Shown piece after piece: positions 42,128 to 49,811 of a DNA stretch of 64,000 bases. The stretch lies in assembly GCF_035762905.1 (NCBI RefSeq), contig NZ_DASUCC010000120.1, forward strand, positions 1-64,000. Direction: 5' to 3'. A program made the position numbers and the translations under genes. This stretch comes from DASYTH01 sp035762905. GTDB taxonomy: Bacteria; Actinomycetota; Actinomycetes; Mycobacteriales; Pseudonocardiaceae. Position 1 is the stretch's first letter; each line of letters begins with the position of its first letter. The notes under the pieces were generated by a model. It was not told where the DNA came from, searched no databases, and worked only from the letters and a program-made list of their open reading frames with translations.

Positions 42128-42685
42128 TCAGCGATCCGCCCACTCCCTGGCGAGCATGGCGTACACGACCTCATCGGTCCATTCGCCCTTGACCACCTCG
42201 TTCTGCACGAAATGGGCCTCGCGGCGCATCCCGAGCTTCTCCATCAACCGGGCGGAGGCGGTGTTGCGGCCGTCCGCGCGCCCGATGATGCGGTGCAGGC
42301 CGAGCTGCTCGAAACCGAGCCGGAGCATCTCGACGGCGGCCTCGCCGGCATAGCCGTGGCCGTGGTGGTCGGGGTGGAAGACGAAGCCGAACTCGCCCTG
42401 GCGGTGCTCCACGCTGCGCCAAGCCAGGTTCACGTCGCCGAGCACGGTGCCCGCCCCGGCCAGTTCCACCGCGAGCACCAGGATGTCGCCCTCCCGCTCC
42501 AGCGCGGTCATGCCCAGCCGGGACCGGAGCACGTCGGCGACCTCGGTCCGGGTGCGCGGGCTCCAGTACAGGTAGCGGGTGACGTCGTCCCGGGACTGGA
42601 CGGCGTGCAGGGCGTCGAGGTCGTCCGGGCGGAACGGACGGAGCAGCAGACGAGCGGTGCGAATCGGGTAGGTGGGCCGGAGCAT
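42128..42685 (-). CDS. GNAT-family N-acetyltransferase, RimJ/RimL-like
   Basis: 185 residues with the acetyl-CoA-binding pattern: LGDVNLAWR, EFGFVFHPDHHGHGYAGEAA (motif A Q/RxxGxG/A region) and GLHRIIGRADGRNTASARLMEKLGM. Transfers acetyl from acetyl-CoA to an amine; whether protein N-termini or small molecules is unknown. Leaderless: TACGAT ends six bases before ATG. Confidence 0.9.
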   Translation of the reverse strand: MLRPTYPIRTARLLLRPFRPDDLDALHAVQSRDDVTRYLYWSPRTRTEVADVLRSRLGMTALEREGDILVLAVELAGAGTVLGDVNLAWRSVEHRQGEFGFVFHPDHHGHGYAGEAAVEMLRLGFEQLGLHRIIGRADGRNTASARLMEKLGMRREAHFVQNEVVKGEWTDEVVYAMLAREWADR

Positions 42686-42813
42686 GCCCCGATCGTATGG
42701 CGCTGTTATCCCTTGGCGCGTGCTTCTTTTCTGCTTACTCTCTCAGCCCCCGAAAGACTCGCCGTGGCGGCCACGATCACCGGTACCGTCGCGCGGGGTG
42801 CCATGATGGCCCC

Positions 42814-43383
42814 ATGGCGCTGTGGTTGACCAAGGACCCCGAAGCGAATGCCCTCCTGGAGCGGGAACCGCTCGCGCTGCTGATCGGCATGCTGCTGGAT
42901 CAGCAGATCCCGATGGAGGTCGCGTTCGCCGGCCCGAAGAAGATCGCCGACCGGATCGGCTCGGTCGACGCCCGGGTGATCGCCGAGTACGACCCGGAGA
43001 AGTTCACCGAACTCTGCGTCACCCCACCCGCGATCCACCGCTTCGGCGGCTCCATGTCCAAGCGCGTCCAGGCCCTGGCGATCCACATCGTCGAGCACTA
43101 CGAGGGCCGCGCCGAGGCGATCTGGACTTCCGGCAACCCGACCGGCGCCGAGATCCTTCGCCGTCTCAAGGAACTTCCCGGCTACGGCGAGCAGAAGGCC
43201 AAGATCTTCCTTGCCCTCCTTGGTAAGCAGTTCGGCCTCACCGCCAAGGGCTGGCGCGAGGCCGCCGGTGACTACGGCGCCAAGGGCTCCCACCGCTCCA
43301 TCGCCGACGTCACCAACGAGGACGCCCTCGCCGCCGTCCGCGCCTTCAAGAAGGCCTCCAAGGCCGCGGCCAAGAACACCTGA
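42814..43383 (+). CDS. HhH-GPD base-excision repair family protein
   Basis: 189-residue protein like the actinobacterial HhH-GPD DNA glycosylase family. The helix-hairpin-helix region is LRRLKELPGYGEQKAKIFLALL and the N-terminal part has LLIGMLLDQQIPMEVAF, both cited here in pieces. The catalytic Asp expected about 18-20 residues after the hairpin is not obvious in the segment LTAKGWREAAGDYGAKGSH, though an Asp is present. Substrate lesion unknown. ATG 42814 is the third nearby ATG; others are out of frame. Confidence 0.85.
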   Translation: MALWLTKDPEANALLEREPLALLIGMLLDQQIPMEVAFAGPKKIADRIGSVDARVIAEYDPEKFTELCVTPPAIHRFGGSMSKRVQALAIHIVEHYEGRAEAIWTSGNPTGAEILRRLKELPGYGEQKAKIFLALLGKQFGLTAKGWREAAGDYGAKGSHRSIADVTNEDALAAVRAFKKASKAAAKNT

Positions 43384-43404
43384 CCAGGGGCCGGCCCCGG
43401 GCCG

Positions 43405-43480
43405 CCGAGTCCCCAATCCACGACCCGAATTGCCGGCTCCAGCACCCGAATCCCCAGTTCCAGCACCCGAGTCGCCGGCA
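43405..43480. repeat. inverted-orientation ACTCGG repeats
   Basis: Read on the minus strand, this gap between convergent genes holds three to four ~21-bp units (GGCGACTCGGGTGCTGGAAC, GGGGATTCGGGTGCTGGAGC, GGCAATTCGGGTCGTGGA, GGGGACTCGGC) matching the array at 58391-59064. Looser copies follow at 43552-43640 on the plus strand. Confidence 0.7.
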
Positions 43481-43512
43481 CGGGTGGCGGGAACCCCTGG
43501 TTCGGAACAACG

Positions 43513-43551
43513 AGCGGTGGGTGGCCGCGCTGCGCGCGCCCACCCACCGCT
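43513..43551. terminator. 12-bp perfect hairpin between convergent genes
   Basis: AGCGGTGGGTGG and CCACCCACCGCT flank a 15-base G/C loop. It lies between the HhH-GPD and AhpD-like genes and could stop transcription from both sides. Confidence 0.75.
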
Positions 43552-43645
43552 GTTGGACCCGAATCGGCGACTCGCCGAACCGGAACCGGGAGACGATGTG
43601 GTCCGAACCGGGAGCTCGGCTGCTGGAGCCGAGAACTCAGGGCTG

Positions 43646-44188
43646 CTACGGCGACCACTCGCGGGGACGGAAGGCTTCGTCGAGGGGTGGATCAGCGAGG
43701 TTGGCGACCCAGTTCGCCATGCTGGTGTAGGCCGTCTGGGCGATCACCTCGAGCATCTGCTCGGTGTCGAAGCTGGCCGCGCGTAGGGCATCGGTCTGCT
43801 CTGCGGACACGTGGCCGCGGGTGCGGAGCAGGGTGGCGGTGAACTCGTGCAGGGTGTGCAGGCGTGGGTCGGGCAATGGCTTTCCGGCACGCAGGGCCTC
43901 GACGACATCGCCCGGAACCCCATTGCCGTCAGCGAAAACCGAGTGCGCGGCCATCGACCACCGGCAGGCGTTCTCGTCTCTGACGGTCAGGCCGATCACC
44001 TCGCGCTCCGCCCCGGTGAGCGTCGAGTCGCGCAGAACCTGTTGCAGGGCAACGAAGCCGGAGATCAACGTGGGCGAGCCGGCCATGCTCGCGGCCAGGT
44101 TGGGACCAACGCCGATCCGCTGCCGCAGCGCGGTCAGCGCGGCTGCGGACCCGGCCGGAGCCGAGTCCGCGGTGTGCACGGTGAACAT
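43646..44188 (-). CDS. carboxymuconolactone decarboxylase/AhpD-like protein
   Basis: 180-residue all-helical protein of the AhpD/CMD superfamily. The redox motif region reads NACRWSMAAHS: the first Cys and the His remain, but the second Cys of CxxC is Ser, so disulfide-based peroxidase chemistry of the AhpD kind is doubtful. ATG 44188 has AAGGAG seven bases upstream. It diverges from a broken MmyB-type regulator gene, the usual arrangement for a regulator and its target. Confidence 0.88.
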   Translation of the reverse strand: MFTVHTADSAPAGSAAALTALRQRIGVGPNLAASMAGSPTLISGFVALQQVLRDSTLTGAEREVIGLTVRDENACRWSMAAHSVFADGNGVPGDVVEALRAGKPLPDPRLHTLHEFTATLLRTRGHVSAEQTDALRAASFDTEQMLEVIAQTAYTSMANWVANLADPPLDEAFRPREWSP

Positions 44189-44252
44189 CAGTTGCTCCTT
44201 GGAAGGGGATGGGACGGCACCCACCCTGCGGGCGGCCGATGCCGGCGCTCAA

Positions 44253-44267
44253 TTCCCTCCCAGGGAA
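44253..44267. promoter_or_regulatory. operator-like palindrome between AhpD-like gene and broken regulator
   Basis: TTCCCT-CCC-AGGGAA, perfect 6-bp arms, is central in the 117-base divergent gap. Likely binding site of the now disrupted MmyB-type regulator. Confidence 0.5.
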
Positions 44268-44305
44268 GTGCGGCGCGGCGCGACCGGTGGCAATCGTCGG
44301 CGTCC

Positions 44306-44984
44306 GTGACCGACCGGCGCCCGGTGATCGGGCAGCTTCTCCAGCACTGGCGCCAGGTGCGCTGGATGAGCCAGCTCACCCTGGCCACCGAGGCGCGGGT
44401 CACGCCGGGGCACGTGAGCTTCGTGGAGAGCGGCCGGGCAAACCCCAGCCGGGACATGGGGCTGACCCTGGCCAGCACGCTGGACCTCCCGCTGCGCGAT
44501 CGCAACCAACTGCTGCTGGCCGCCGGATACGCGCCGCAGTACCACGACTCGGGCCTCGCCGACCCGGTCATGGCTCCGGTGCGGGCCGCCGTCGACCGGG
44601 TGCTCGCCCAACACGAGCCGTACCCGGCCGTCGTGCTCAGCCGGCACTGGGACGTGACCCGCACCAACACCGCGGCCGCCGCACTGTTCGGTTGGCTGCT
44701 CGGCCCGGCCAACGTGATCCGGCTGATGTTCGACCCGGCCGGCCTGCGCCCGCACGTGCTCAACTGGCCGGACGTCGCGCACGCGCTGATCCAGCGAGTG
44801 CACCGGGAAGCGGTCGGCGGCGTCCGGGACCGCGCGAGCACCGAACTGCTCGACGAGGCCTGACCCTGCGCTACTTCTCCATGGTCACCACCGTCGGCAC
44901 CCCCAGGACATCGCCGCCCAGGAGATCCGCCTGGAATCCTTCTTCCCCACCGACGAACCCACCGCCCGACACCGCTGGACCTAA
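44306..44984 (+). pseudogene. disrupted MmyB-type helix-turn-helix regulator
   Basis: Residues from GTG 44306 give a full HTH (WMSQLTLATEARVTPGHVSF) and much of the MmyB ligand-binding domain (LLAAGYAPQYHDSGL, VLSRHWDVTRTNTAAAALFG, LMFDPAGLRPHVLNW), stopping at 44863. The family's C-terminus continues directly but in two other frames: LRYFSMVTTVGTP, then QDIAAQEIRLESFFPTDEPT ending at TAA 44984. So the gene has two frameshifts and an apparent deletion before the YFS segment. The N-terminal 186-residue product might still be made. Confidence 0.85.
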
Positions 44985-45622
44985 CGCCGCGCCAGGAAGA
45001 TCACGTCGGGGTCGCCGCGGGGGACGGGGATGGGGATGGTGGTGACGTGGGGGAAGTGGGTGCGGAGGAGGGTGGTGAAGGGGGTGCTGTCGGCGGCGCT
45101 CCAGATGGCGAGGGTGCCGGTGGGGGTGAGGACGTCGCGGAGGAGGGTGAGGCCGGATTCGGTGTACAGGATTGCGTTTCCGGGGGTGACTGTCCATTCT
45201 GGACCGTTGTCGATGTCGAGGCAGATGGCGGCGAACGGGGTGGGGTGGGTGGGGAGCCAGGTGATCAGGTCGGCTTCCACGCAGGTCACGCGGGGGTCGG
45301 TGAGGGCGGCGTCATGGACGGCGGCGAGGGGGCCGGTGTTCCAAGCGATGACGGCGGGTTCGCGCTCGACGACGGTGACGGGGCCGACGTTGGGGTGGTC
45401 GAGGGCGGCGCGCAGGGAGAAGCCGACGCCGAGGCCGCCGATCAGGAGCGGGGCGCCGGGCGGCATGACATCGGCGGCGGCGCGGACGAGCAGGCGTTCG
45501 GACTCGCCGTTGCGGGTGTCCATCAGGAACGTGCCGTTGGCGATGATCTCGAAGTGCTCGCCGGACCGGCGCAGCACGAGTTCGCCGGCCACGCCGGGGC
45601 GCCGATCGACCGAGTACGCCAC
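44981..45622 (-). CDS. spermidine synthase-like SAM-binding protein
   Basis: 213 residues with a Rossmann SAM-type core: LLIGGLGVGFSLRAALDH, VTVVEREPAVIAWN, VTCVEADLITWL and ICLDIDNGPEWT. The layout is that of spermidine synthase/methyltransferase relatives, but the polyamine-site DxTDP motif is replaced by DIDNGP, so putrescine aminopropylation is unlikely. It is leaderless: minus-strand TACCCT (45635-45630) ends seven bases before GTG. Confidence 0.78.
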   Translation of the reverse strand: MAYSVDRRPGVAGELVLRRSGEHFEIIANGTFLMDTRNGESERLLVRAAADVMPPGAPLLIGGLGVGFSLRAALDHPNVGPVTVVEREPAVIAWNTGPLAAVHDAALTDPRVTCVEADLITWLPTHPTPFAAICLDIDNGPEWTVTPGNAILYTESGLTLLRDVLTPTGTLAIWSAADSTPFTTLLRTHFPHVTTIPIPVPRGDPDVIFLARR

Positions 45623-45668
45623 CCGGTCGAGGGTAAAGAACGCCTGTTGCTGATCGGCGGGTCGCCTC

Positions 45669-45674
45669 TACCCT
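45669..45674 (+). promoter_or_regulatory. -10 box of DUF1918 gene
   Basis: TACCCT lies 23 bases before ATG 45698; a GGAGG follows it, so this gene has a short leader, unlike its divergent neighbour. Confidence 0.5.
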
Positions 45675-45697
45675 TAGGTGGCGGAGGTGGTCAACAG

Positions 45698-45892
45698 ATG
45701 CACGCAACGGTAGGTGACCGGCTACATGTACACGGCCGGAACGTGGGGAACCCGGATCAGCTGGCCGAGATCATCGATGTGCGCGGCACCGACGGCGCAC
45801 CCCCGTACGTGGTGCGCTACCCCGACGGCCACGAGGCGCTGATCTTCCCCGGCCCGGACTGCGTCATCGAGCCCGGCGACGGCAACGCTTGA
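45698..45892 (+). CDS. DUF1918 protein
   Basis: 64-residue protein matching DUF1918: MHATVGDRLHVHGRNVG start, then IIDVRGTDGAPPYVVRYPDG and HEALIFPGPDCVIEP. Probably one SH3-like beta barrel. Function unknown. GGAGG ten bases upstream of ATG. Its stop overlaps the next gene start (TTGA). Confidence 0.88.
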   Translation: MHATVGDRLHVHGRNVGNPDQLAEIIDVRGTDGAPPYVVRYPDGHEALIFPGPDCVIEPGDGNA

Positions 45893-46248
45893 TCGCCCGC
45901 ATCGGCCTCGCCGTGCTGGTCGTCCTCGCGCTCACCGGCTGCGAGACGGTCCAGCAGGCTGGCGAGGTCGCCGACAAGGCCGGCATCTGCGCGGACGCCC
46001 TGCGGCTCTCCGGGTTCGTCCCCGACGTCGGCAACCCCGAGAAGGCCGCCGAGGACGCCAAACGCACCGCCGAGGACCTGCGTCAGTTGGCCGAGCAGGC
46101 CCCGGACGAGACCCTGCGCAATGCCCTGGAAGACATGTCGAACAAGGTCAGCGAGCTGAATCCGGGAAACATCAACCCGGGCGCAGTGGCCGACTGGGTG
46201 TCCGACAAGGTCGGCACCGTCGAGGCACTGGCCCGGGCCTGCGGCTAG
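45889..46248 (+). CDS. small lipoprotein of unknown function
   Basis: 119 residues from a TTG start that overlaps the DUF1918 stop. Signal peptide and lipobox LTGC give an outer-face lipid anchor at about Cys18; the rest is mainly helical and charged (EKAAEDAKRTAEDLRQLAEQA) with one further Cys pair. Family not recognised. Convergent with the ssgB-like gene, ends overlapping by four bases. Confidence 0.7.
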   Translation: MIARIGLAVLVVLALTGCETVQQAGEVADKAGICADALRLSGFVPDVGNPEKAAEDAKRTAEDLRQLAEQAPDETLRNALEDMSNKVSELNPGNINPGAVADWVSDKVGTVEALARACG

Positions 46249-46646
46249 ACGTTGGTGATCTCGTCGATCAAGCCGTCGATGTCGAAGTGGTTGGACTCCT
46301 GGCCGAGCGGCACCATGAGCACGGTCGCCTCGAGGAACAGCTGGACCGACTCGCGCTCCAGCTCGAGCAGCGCATGCCCCTCGGGTGACTCGATCTCCAA
46401 CTGGAGCATGGTCCGGCCCTCGGTGCGCTTCGGCCGCAGCCGCACGTCGCCGATACCCGCCGAGCCGGTCAGGCCGTTCACCAGCAGGTCACGCGCGAAC
46501 ACCCATTCGACCCAACTGTCATGGTCGGTCTGGAACGCGACTCGGATGGTGAATGGGTCGTCCGCGCGGTAGGTCCACCGGGAACGAACCGGCAGATCGT
46601 CGGCAAGCGCCACGATCTCTCTTGTGTAAACGCTGTCGGCGGTCAT
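46245..46646 (-). CDS. ssgB: SsgA/SsgB-like sporulation and cell-division regulator
   Basis: 133-residue SALP-family protein. Matches the SsgB layout: LPVRSRWTYRADDPFTIRVA, VEWVFARDLL, GIGDVRLRPKR, IESPEGHALLEL and the final ESNHFDID. In Streptomyces SsgB directs FtsZ to division sites; in non-sporulating relatives a single such gene may act in division more generally. AAAGGTG precedes ATG 46646; the frame extends upstream but without a better start. The symbol is by family resemblance. Confidence 0.88.
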   Translation of the reverse strand: MTADSVYTREIVALADDLPVRSRWTYRADDPFTIRVAFQTDHDSWVEWVFARDLLVNGLTGSAGIGDVRLRPKRTEGRTMLQLEIESPEGHALLELERESVQLFLEATVLMVPLGQESNHFDIDGLIDEITNV

Positions 46647-46778
46647 CTCGCACCTTTCTGGTCCTTGCACGAGTTCTTCGACCACTGACCGGCGGATGTT
46701 TCGGGTTTCGAGAGCATTGCCCCCACATCGTGACGGCTTTGCCGCCAAGTTCACGCTATCCGGTGTGACCCGGGTAAC

Positions 46779-47762
46779 TCAGACGAGGCCAAGACTGCGG
46801 ACAGCCGCGCGCTCCTCCTCCAACTCGCGGACCGAGGCGTCGATCCGCTCCCGGGAGAACCCGTCGATGTCCAGGCCCTGGACGATCTCCCAGCGGCCAC
46901 CGCGGGATACGGCGGGGAACGAGGAGATCAGCCCGTCGGGCACCCCGTACGAGCCGTCCGAGGGCAGCGCGACCGAGGTCCAGTCGCCCTCCGGCGTTCC
47001 GTTCACCCAGTCGTAGACGTGGTCGATCGCCGCGTTGGCCGCCGACGCCGCCGACGACGCGCCGCGGGCCTCGATGATCGCCGCGCCGCGCTTGGCCACG
47101 GTCGGGATGAAGTCGTCGCGCACCCACGCCTCGTCGTTCACCGCCTCGTGCGCCGGCCGGCCGCCGACCTCGCAGTGCGCCAGGCTCGGGTACTGGGTGG
47201 CCGAGTGGTTGCCCCAGATGGCGAGTTTGCGGATCTCGGTGACCGGGACGCCGAGCTTCTTGGCGAGCTGGGACAGCGCGCGGTTGTGGTCCAGCCGGGT
47301 CATCGCGGTGAACCGCTCGGCCGGCACGTCCGGGGCGTGCGCAGCCGCGATCAGCGCGTTGGTGTTGGCCGGGTTGCCGACCACCAGCACCCGGACGTCG
47401 TCCGCGGCGCCGACGTTGATCGCCTCGCCCTGCGGTTTGAAGATGCCGCCGTTGGCCTCGAGCAGGTCGCCGCGCTCCATGCCCTTGGTCCGCGGCCGGG
47501 CACCGACCAGCAGGGCGACGTTGACGCCGTCGAAGGCGCGCTTGGGGTCGTCGGTGATGTCGATGCCGGACAGCAGCGGGAACGCGCAGTCGTCCAGTTC
47601 CATCGCGGTGCCCTCGGCGGCGCGCAGGGCCGGGGCGATCTCGAGCAGGCGGAGGTGCACCGGGATGTCGGGCCCGAGCAGCTGGCCGGAGGCGATCCGG
47701 AAGAGCAGTGCGTAGCCGATCTGGCCGGCCGCACCGGTCACGGTGACGTTCATGGGGGACAC
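46779..47762 (-). CDS. mdh: malate dehydrogenase
   Basis: 327-residue NAD-dependent TCA-cycle enzyme: malate to oxaloacetate. NAD-binding GAAGQIGYALLFRIASG, substrate Arg region VGARPRTKGMERGDLL, TRLDHNRA and the catalytic His186 in GNHSATQYPS. GTG 47762 is chosen because minus-strand TAGCCT (47775-47770) ends seven bases before it and no ribosome binding site serves ATG 47753 three codons on. Confidence 0.96.
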   Translation of the reverse strand: MSPMNVTVTGAAGQIGYALLFRIASGQLLGPDIPVHLRLLEIAPALRAAEGTAMELDDCAFPLLSGIDITDDPKRAFDGVNVALLVGARPRTKGMERGDLLEANGGIFKPQGEAINVGAADDVRVLVVGNPANTNALIAAAHAPDVPAERFTAMTRLDHNRALSQLAKKLGVPVTEIRKLAIWGNHSATQYPSLAHCEVGGRPAHEAVNDEAWVRDDFIPTVAKRGAAIIEARGASSAASAANAAIDHVYDWVNGTPEGDWTSVALPSDGSYGVPDGLISSFPAVSRGGRWEIVQGLDIDGFSRERIDASVRELEEERAAVRSLGLV

Positions 47763-47866
47763 ACCCGGGAGGCTACCAAGTTACCGAATCGGCAACTCAT
47801 GATGCCTTTGGGTGCACTTGCTCGGTCGGCTGGTTTTTCCTGGTCGGCGCGGCAATCATCGACGCC

Positions 47867-48573
47867 ATGCTGCCCCCTGAACCCACTGTCCGAATTAGAC
47901 TCGTCGGTGAGGAACTCCGCCGCCACCGGGAGATGTCGAAGCTCACGATCGCCCAGGCCGCCATGCGGATCGGTGTCACCGCCAGCAAGCTGAGCCGGAT
48001 GGAGACCGGCAAGCATCCCCAGAAGTGTGACGAGGTCGCCGGCCTACTCGGGGTCTACGGCGTGACCGGCGAGGACCGCCGCCACGTTCTCGAACTTACC
48101 CAGATCGCCAACCGACCCGGCTTGTGGCGGTCCAACACCTTCTCCTACGCCCAGCGGGTCGCGACCCTCAAGCTCCTTGAGTCGCAGGCCATTCGATTGA
48201 TCAACTTCGAGAGTGAGCTGATCCCCGGGCTGCTCCAGACGGTGCCCTACATCCAAGCGCTGATGCGGCACGTCGGCCGGCTCGATGACGAGGACGAGAT
48301 CGGCGAGCGGGTCGCCAGCCGAGTGCATCGCCAGGCCATCCTCCGGAAGCCGGGTGCACCAATAGCCCTGGAGTCGAAGGGCCGTTTCACCGGCTTCGGT
48401 TCTCCGACCGACCTGGGGTGATCTTGGTCGGGAGCCACACGAACAATCTCTTTCTCGAGGAGGACGAGGATCTGATGCACTACAACCACGTGCTGGTCGA
48501 CTTGCTCAGCATGGCACTGGGCCCGGAGGAATCGATAGCATTGGTCGAGACAGTGGCGGCAACTATGGAGTGA
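47867..48573 (+). pseudogene. disrupted DUF5753 helix-turn-helix regulator
   Basis: From ATG 47867, 184 residues give an intact HTH (LTIAQAAMRIGVTASKLSRM) and the start of DUF5753 (LINFESELIPGLLQTVPYI), ending at 48421. A shifted frame then gives the family C-terminus: GPFHRLRFSDRPGVILVGS, TNNLFLEEDEDL and ALGPEESIALVE, stopping at 48573. About 80 residues of the central domain (normally containing the VQVLPF segment seen in the gene at base 1) are also missing. So there is a deletion plus frameshift. The DUF397 partner after it is damaged too. Confidence 0.85.
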
Positions 48574-48576
48574 CGC

Positions 48577-48753
48577 GTGATCAGCTGGCGCAAGAGCAGC
48601 TTCAGCAGTACCGAGAACCCTAACTGCGTTGAGGTGGCACGGTTGCCGGCGGGGATCGCGTTCCGGGACTCCAAGAATCCCGGCGGGCCCGTCCTACTGA
48701 TTAAGCGGCCCGCCCTGGATGGTCATGGCGATGGCCAGGACCGCGAAACCTAG
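48577..48753 (+). CDS. DUF397 protein with altered C-terminus
   Basis: 58-residue frame from GTG 48577 with ISWRKSSFSS, NCVEVARLPAG and FRDSKNPGGPVLL of DUF397, but the last part (normally LxFxxxEWxxFL) is replaced by KRPALDGHGDGQDRET, read through the 3' end of the opposing DUF3017 gene, overlapping it by 60 bases. Probably a truncated, decaying gene like its regulator. Confidence 0.65.
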   Translation: MISWRKSSFSSTENPNCVEVARLPAGIAFRDSKNPGGPVLLIKRPALDGHGDGQDRET

Positions 48754-48960
48754 GCCCCCGTACAGCAACACATCCACGCCCCGGCCGCGGATCGCGACCA
48801 GACCGATCCGCTCCTGCGGCAGCAGCGCCCGCAACAGCGCCGCCAGCAACAGCGCGCCGCCAACCAGCACCGCGCCCTCGCGCCAGTAGTACTGCGCGAT
48901 CCGGACCAGGCCGACCGCCACCACGGCCAGCACCATCATGAACGGGAACTGGGCCTTCAC
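48694..48960 (-). CDS. DUF3017 membrane protein
   Basis: 88 residues with three hydrophobic segments and the conserved RIAQYYWREGAVLVGGALLL and LPQERIGLVAIRGRGVDVLLY of DUF3017. GTG overlaps the folD stop (GTGA), a neighbourhood common in actinomycetes. Function unknown. Confidence 0.88.
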   Translation of the reverse strand: MKAQFPFMMVLAVVAVGLVRIAQYYWREGAVLVGGALLLAALLRALLPQERIGLVAIRGRGVDVLLYGGLGFAVLAIAMTIQGGPLNQ

Positions 48961-49811
48961 CTCGGCAGGTTCCGTTCCGCCGCCCGCACCGTGTTGGTCA
49001 ACAGCATCGCCACCGTCATCGGACCCACCCCACCGGGCATCGGCGCCAGGTAGCCCGCCACCTTCCGCACGTCCGGGTGCACGTCACCGACCAGCCCGTG
49101 CTCGGTGCGGGTGATCCCCACGTCCAGCACCGCCGCCCCGCGCTTGACCATGTCCGGCGTGATCAGCGCCGCACTGCCGGCCGCCGCCACCACGATGTCC
49201 GCCCGGCGCACCTCGGCGGCCAGATCCTTGGTACCCGTGTGGCACAGCGTCACCGTCGCGTTCTCGCTACGCCGGGTCAGCAGCAGGCCGAGCGGCCGGC
49301 CCACGGTCACCCCACGGCCGATCACCGTCACGTTCGCGCCCGCGATCGGCACCTCATACCGCCGCAGCAGCGCCACGATCCCCTGCGGCGTGCACGGCAG
49401 CGGACCGGTCTCCCCGAGCACCAGCCGGCCCAGGTTGGTCGGGTGCAGGCCGTCGGCGTCCTTGGCCGGATCGACCCGCTCCAGGATCGCGCCCGCGTCC
49501 AGGTGACCGGGAACCGGCAGCTGCACCAGGTACCCGGTGCACTCCGGGTCGGCGTTCAGCTCGTCGATGACCGCCGCTAACTCCGCCTGCGTGGTGTGCG
49601 CCGGCAGGTCGCGCCGGATCGACCGGATGCCGACCTTGGCGCACGCGTTGTGCTTGCCGCGCACGTAGGCATGCGACCCTGGGTCGTCGCCGACCAGCAC
49701 CGTGCCCAGGCCCGGCAGCACGCCCCGCTCCTTCAGCGCGGCCACCCGTTCGGTCAGGTCGCGGAAGATCGCCTCACGGGTTGCCTTGCCGTCCAGGATC
49801 GTCGCGGTCAC
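48957..49811 (-). CDS. folD: methylenetetrahydrofolate dehydrogenase/cyclohydrolase
   Basis: 284-residue bifunctional enzyme linking methylene-, methenyl- and 10-formyl-tetrahydrofolate, with NADP. Signature segments: SHAYVRGKHNACAKVGI with catalytic Lys, VQLPVPGHLD, DADGLHPTNLG, PCTPQGI, IGRGVTVGRP and PMPGGVGPMT. GRGVTVGRP replaces the usual GRSxxVGxP, as in some actinobacterial forms. It supplies 10-formyl-THF used by PurN and PurH encoded later in the window. Confidence 0.96.
   Translation of the reverse strand: MTATILDGKATREAIFRDLTERVAALKERGVLPGLGTVLVGDDPGSHAYVRGKHNACAKVGIRSIRRDLPAHTTQAELAAVIDELNADPECTGYLVQLPVPGHLDAGAILERVDPAKDADGLHPTNLGRLVLGETGPLPCTPQGIVALLRRYEVPIAGANVTVIGRGVTVGRPLGLLLTRRSENATVTLCHTGTKDLAAEVRRADIVVAAAGSAALITPDMVKRGAAVLDVGITRTEHGLVGDVHPDVRKVAGYLAPMPGGVGPMTVAMLLTNTVRAAERNLPR

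Noticed and set aside
45047..45892. 281-residue plus-strand frame ending in DUF1918
   Set aside because: Its first 217 residues are Gly/Glu-rich antisense of the spermidine-synthase-like gene; the DUF1918 gene has its own promoter, GGAGG and ATG.
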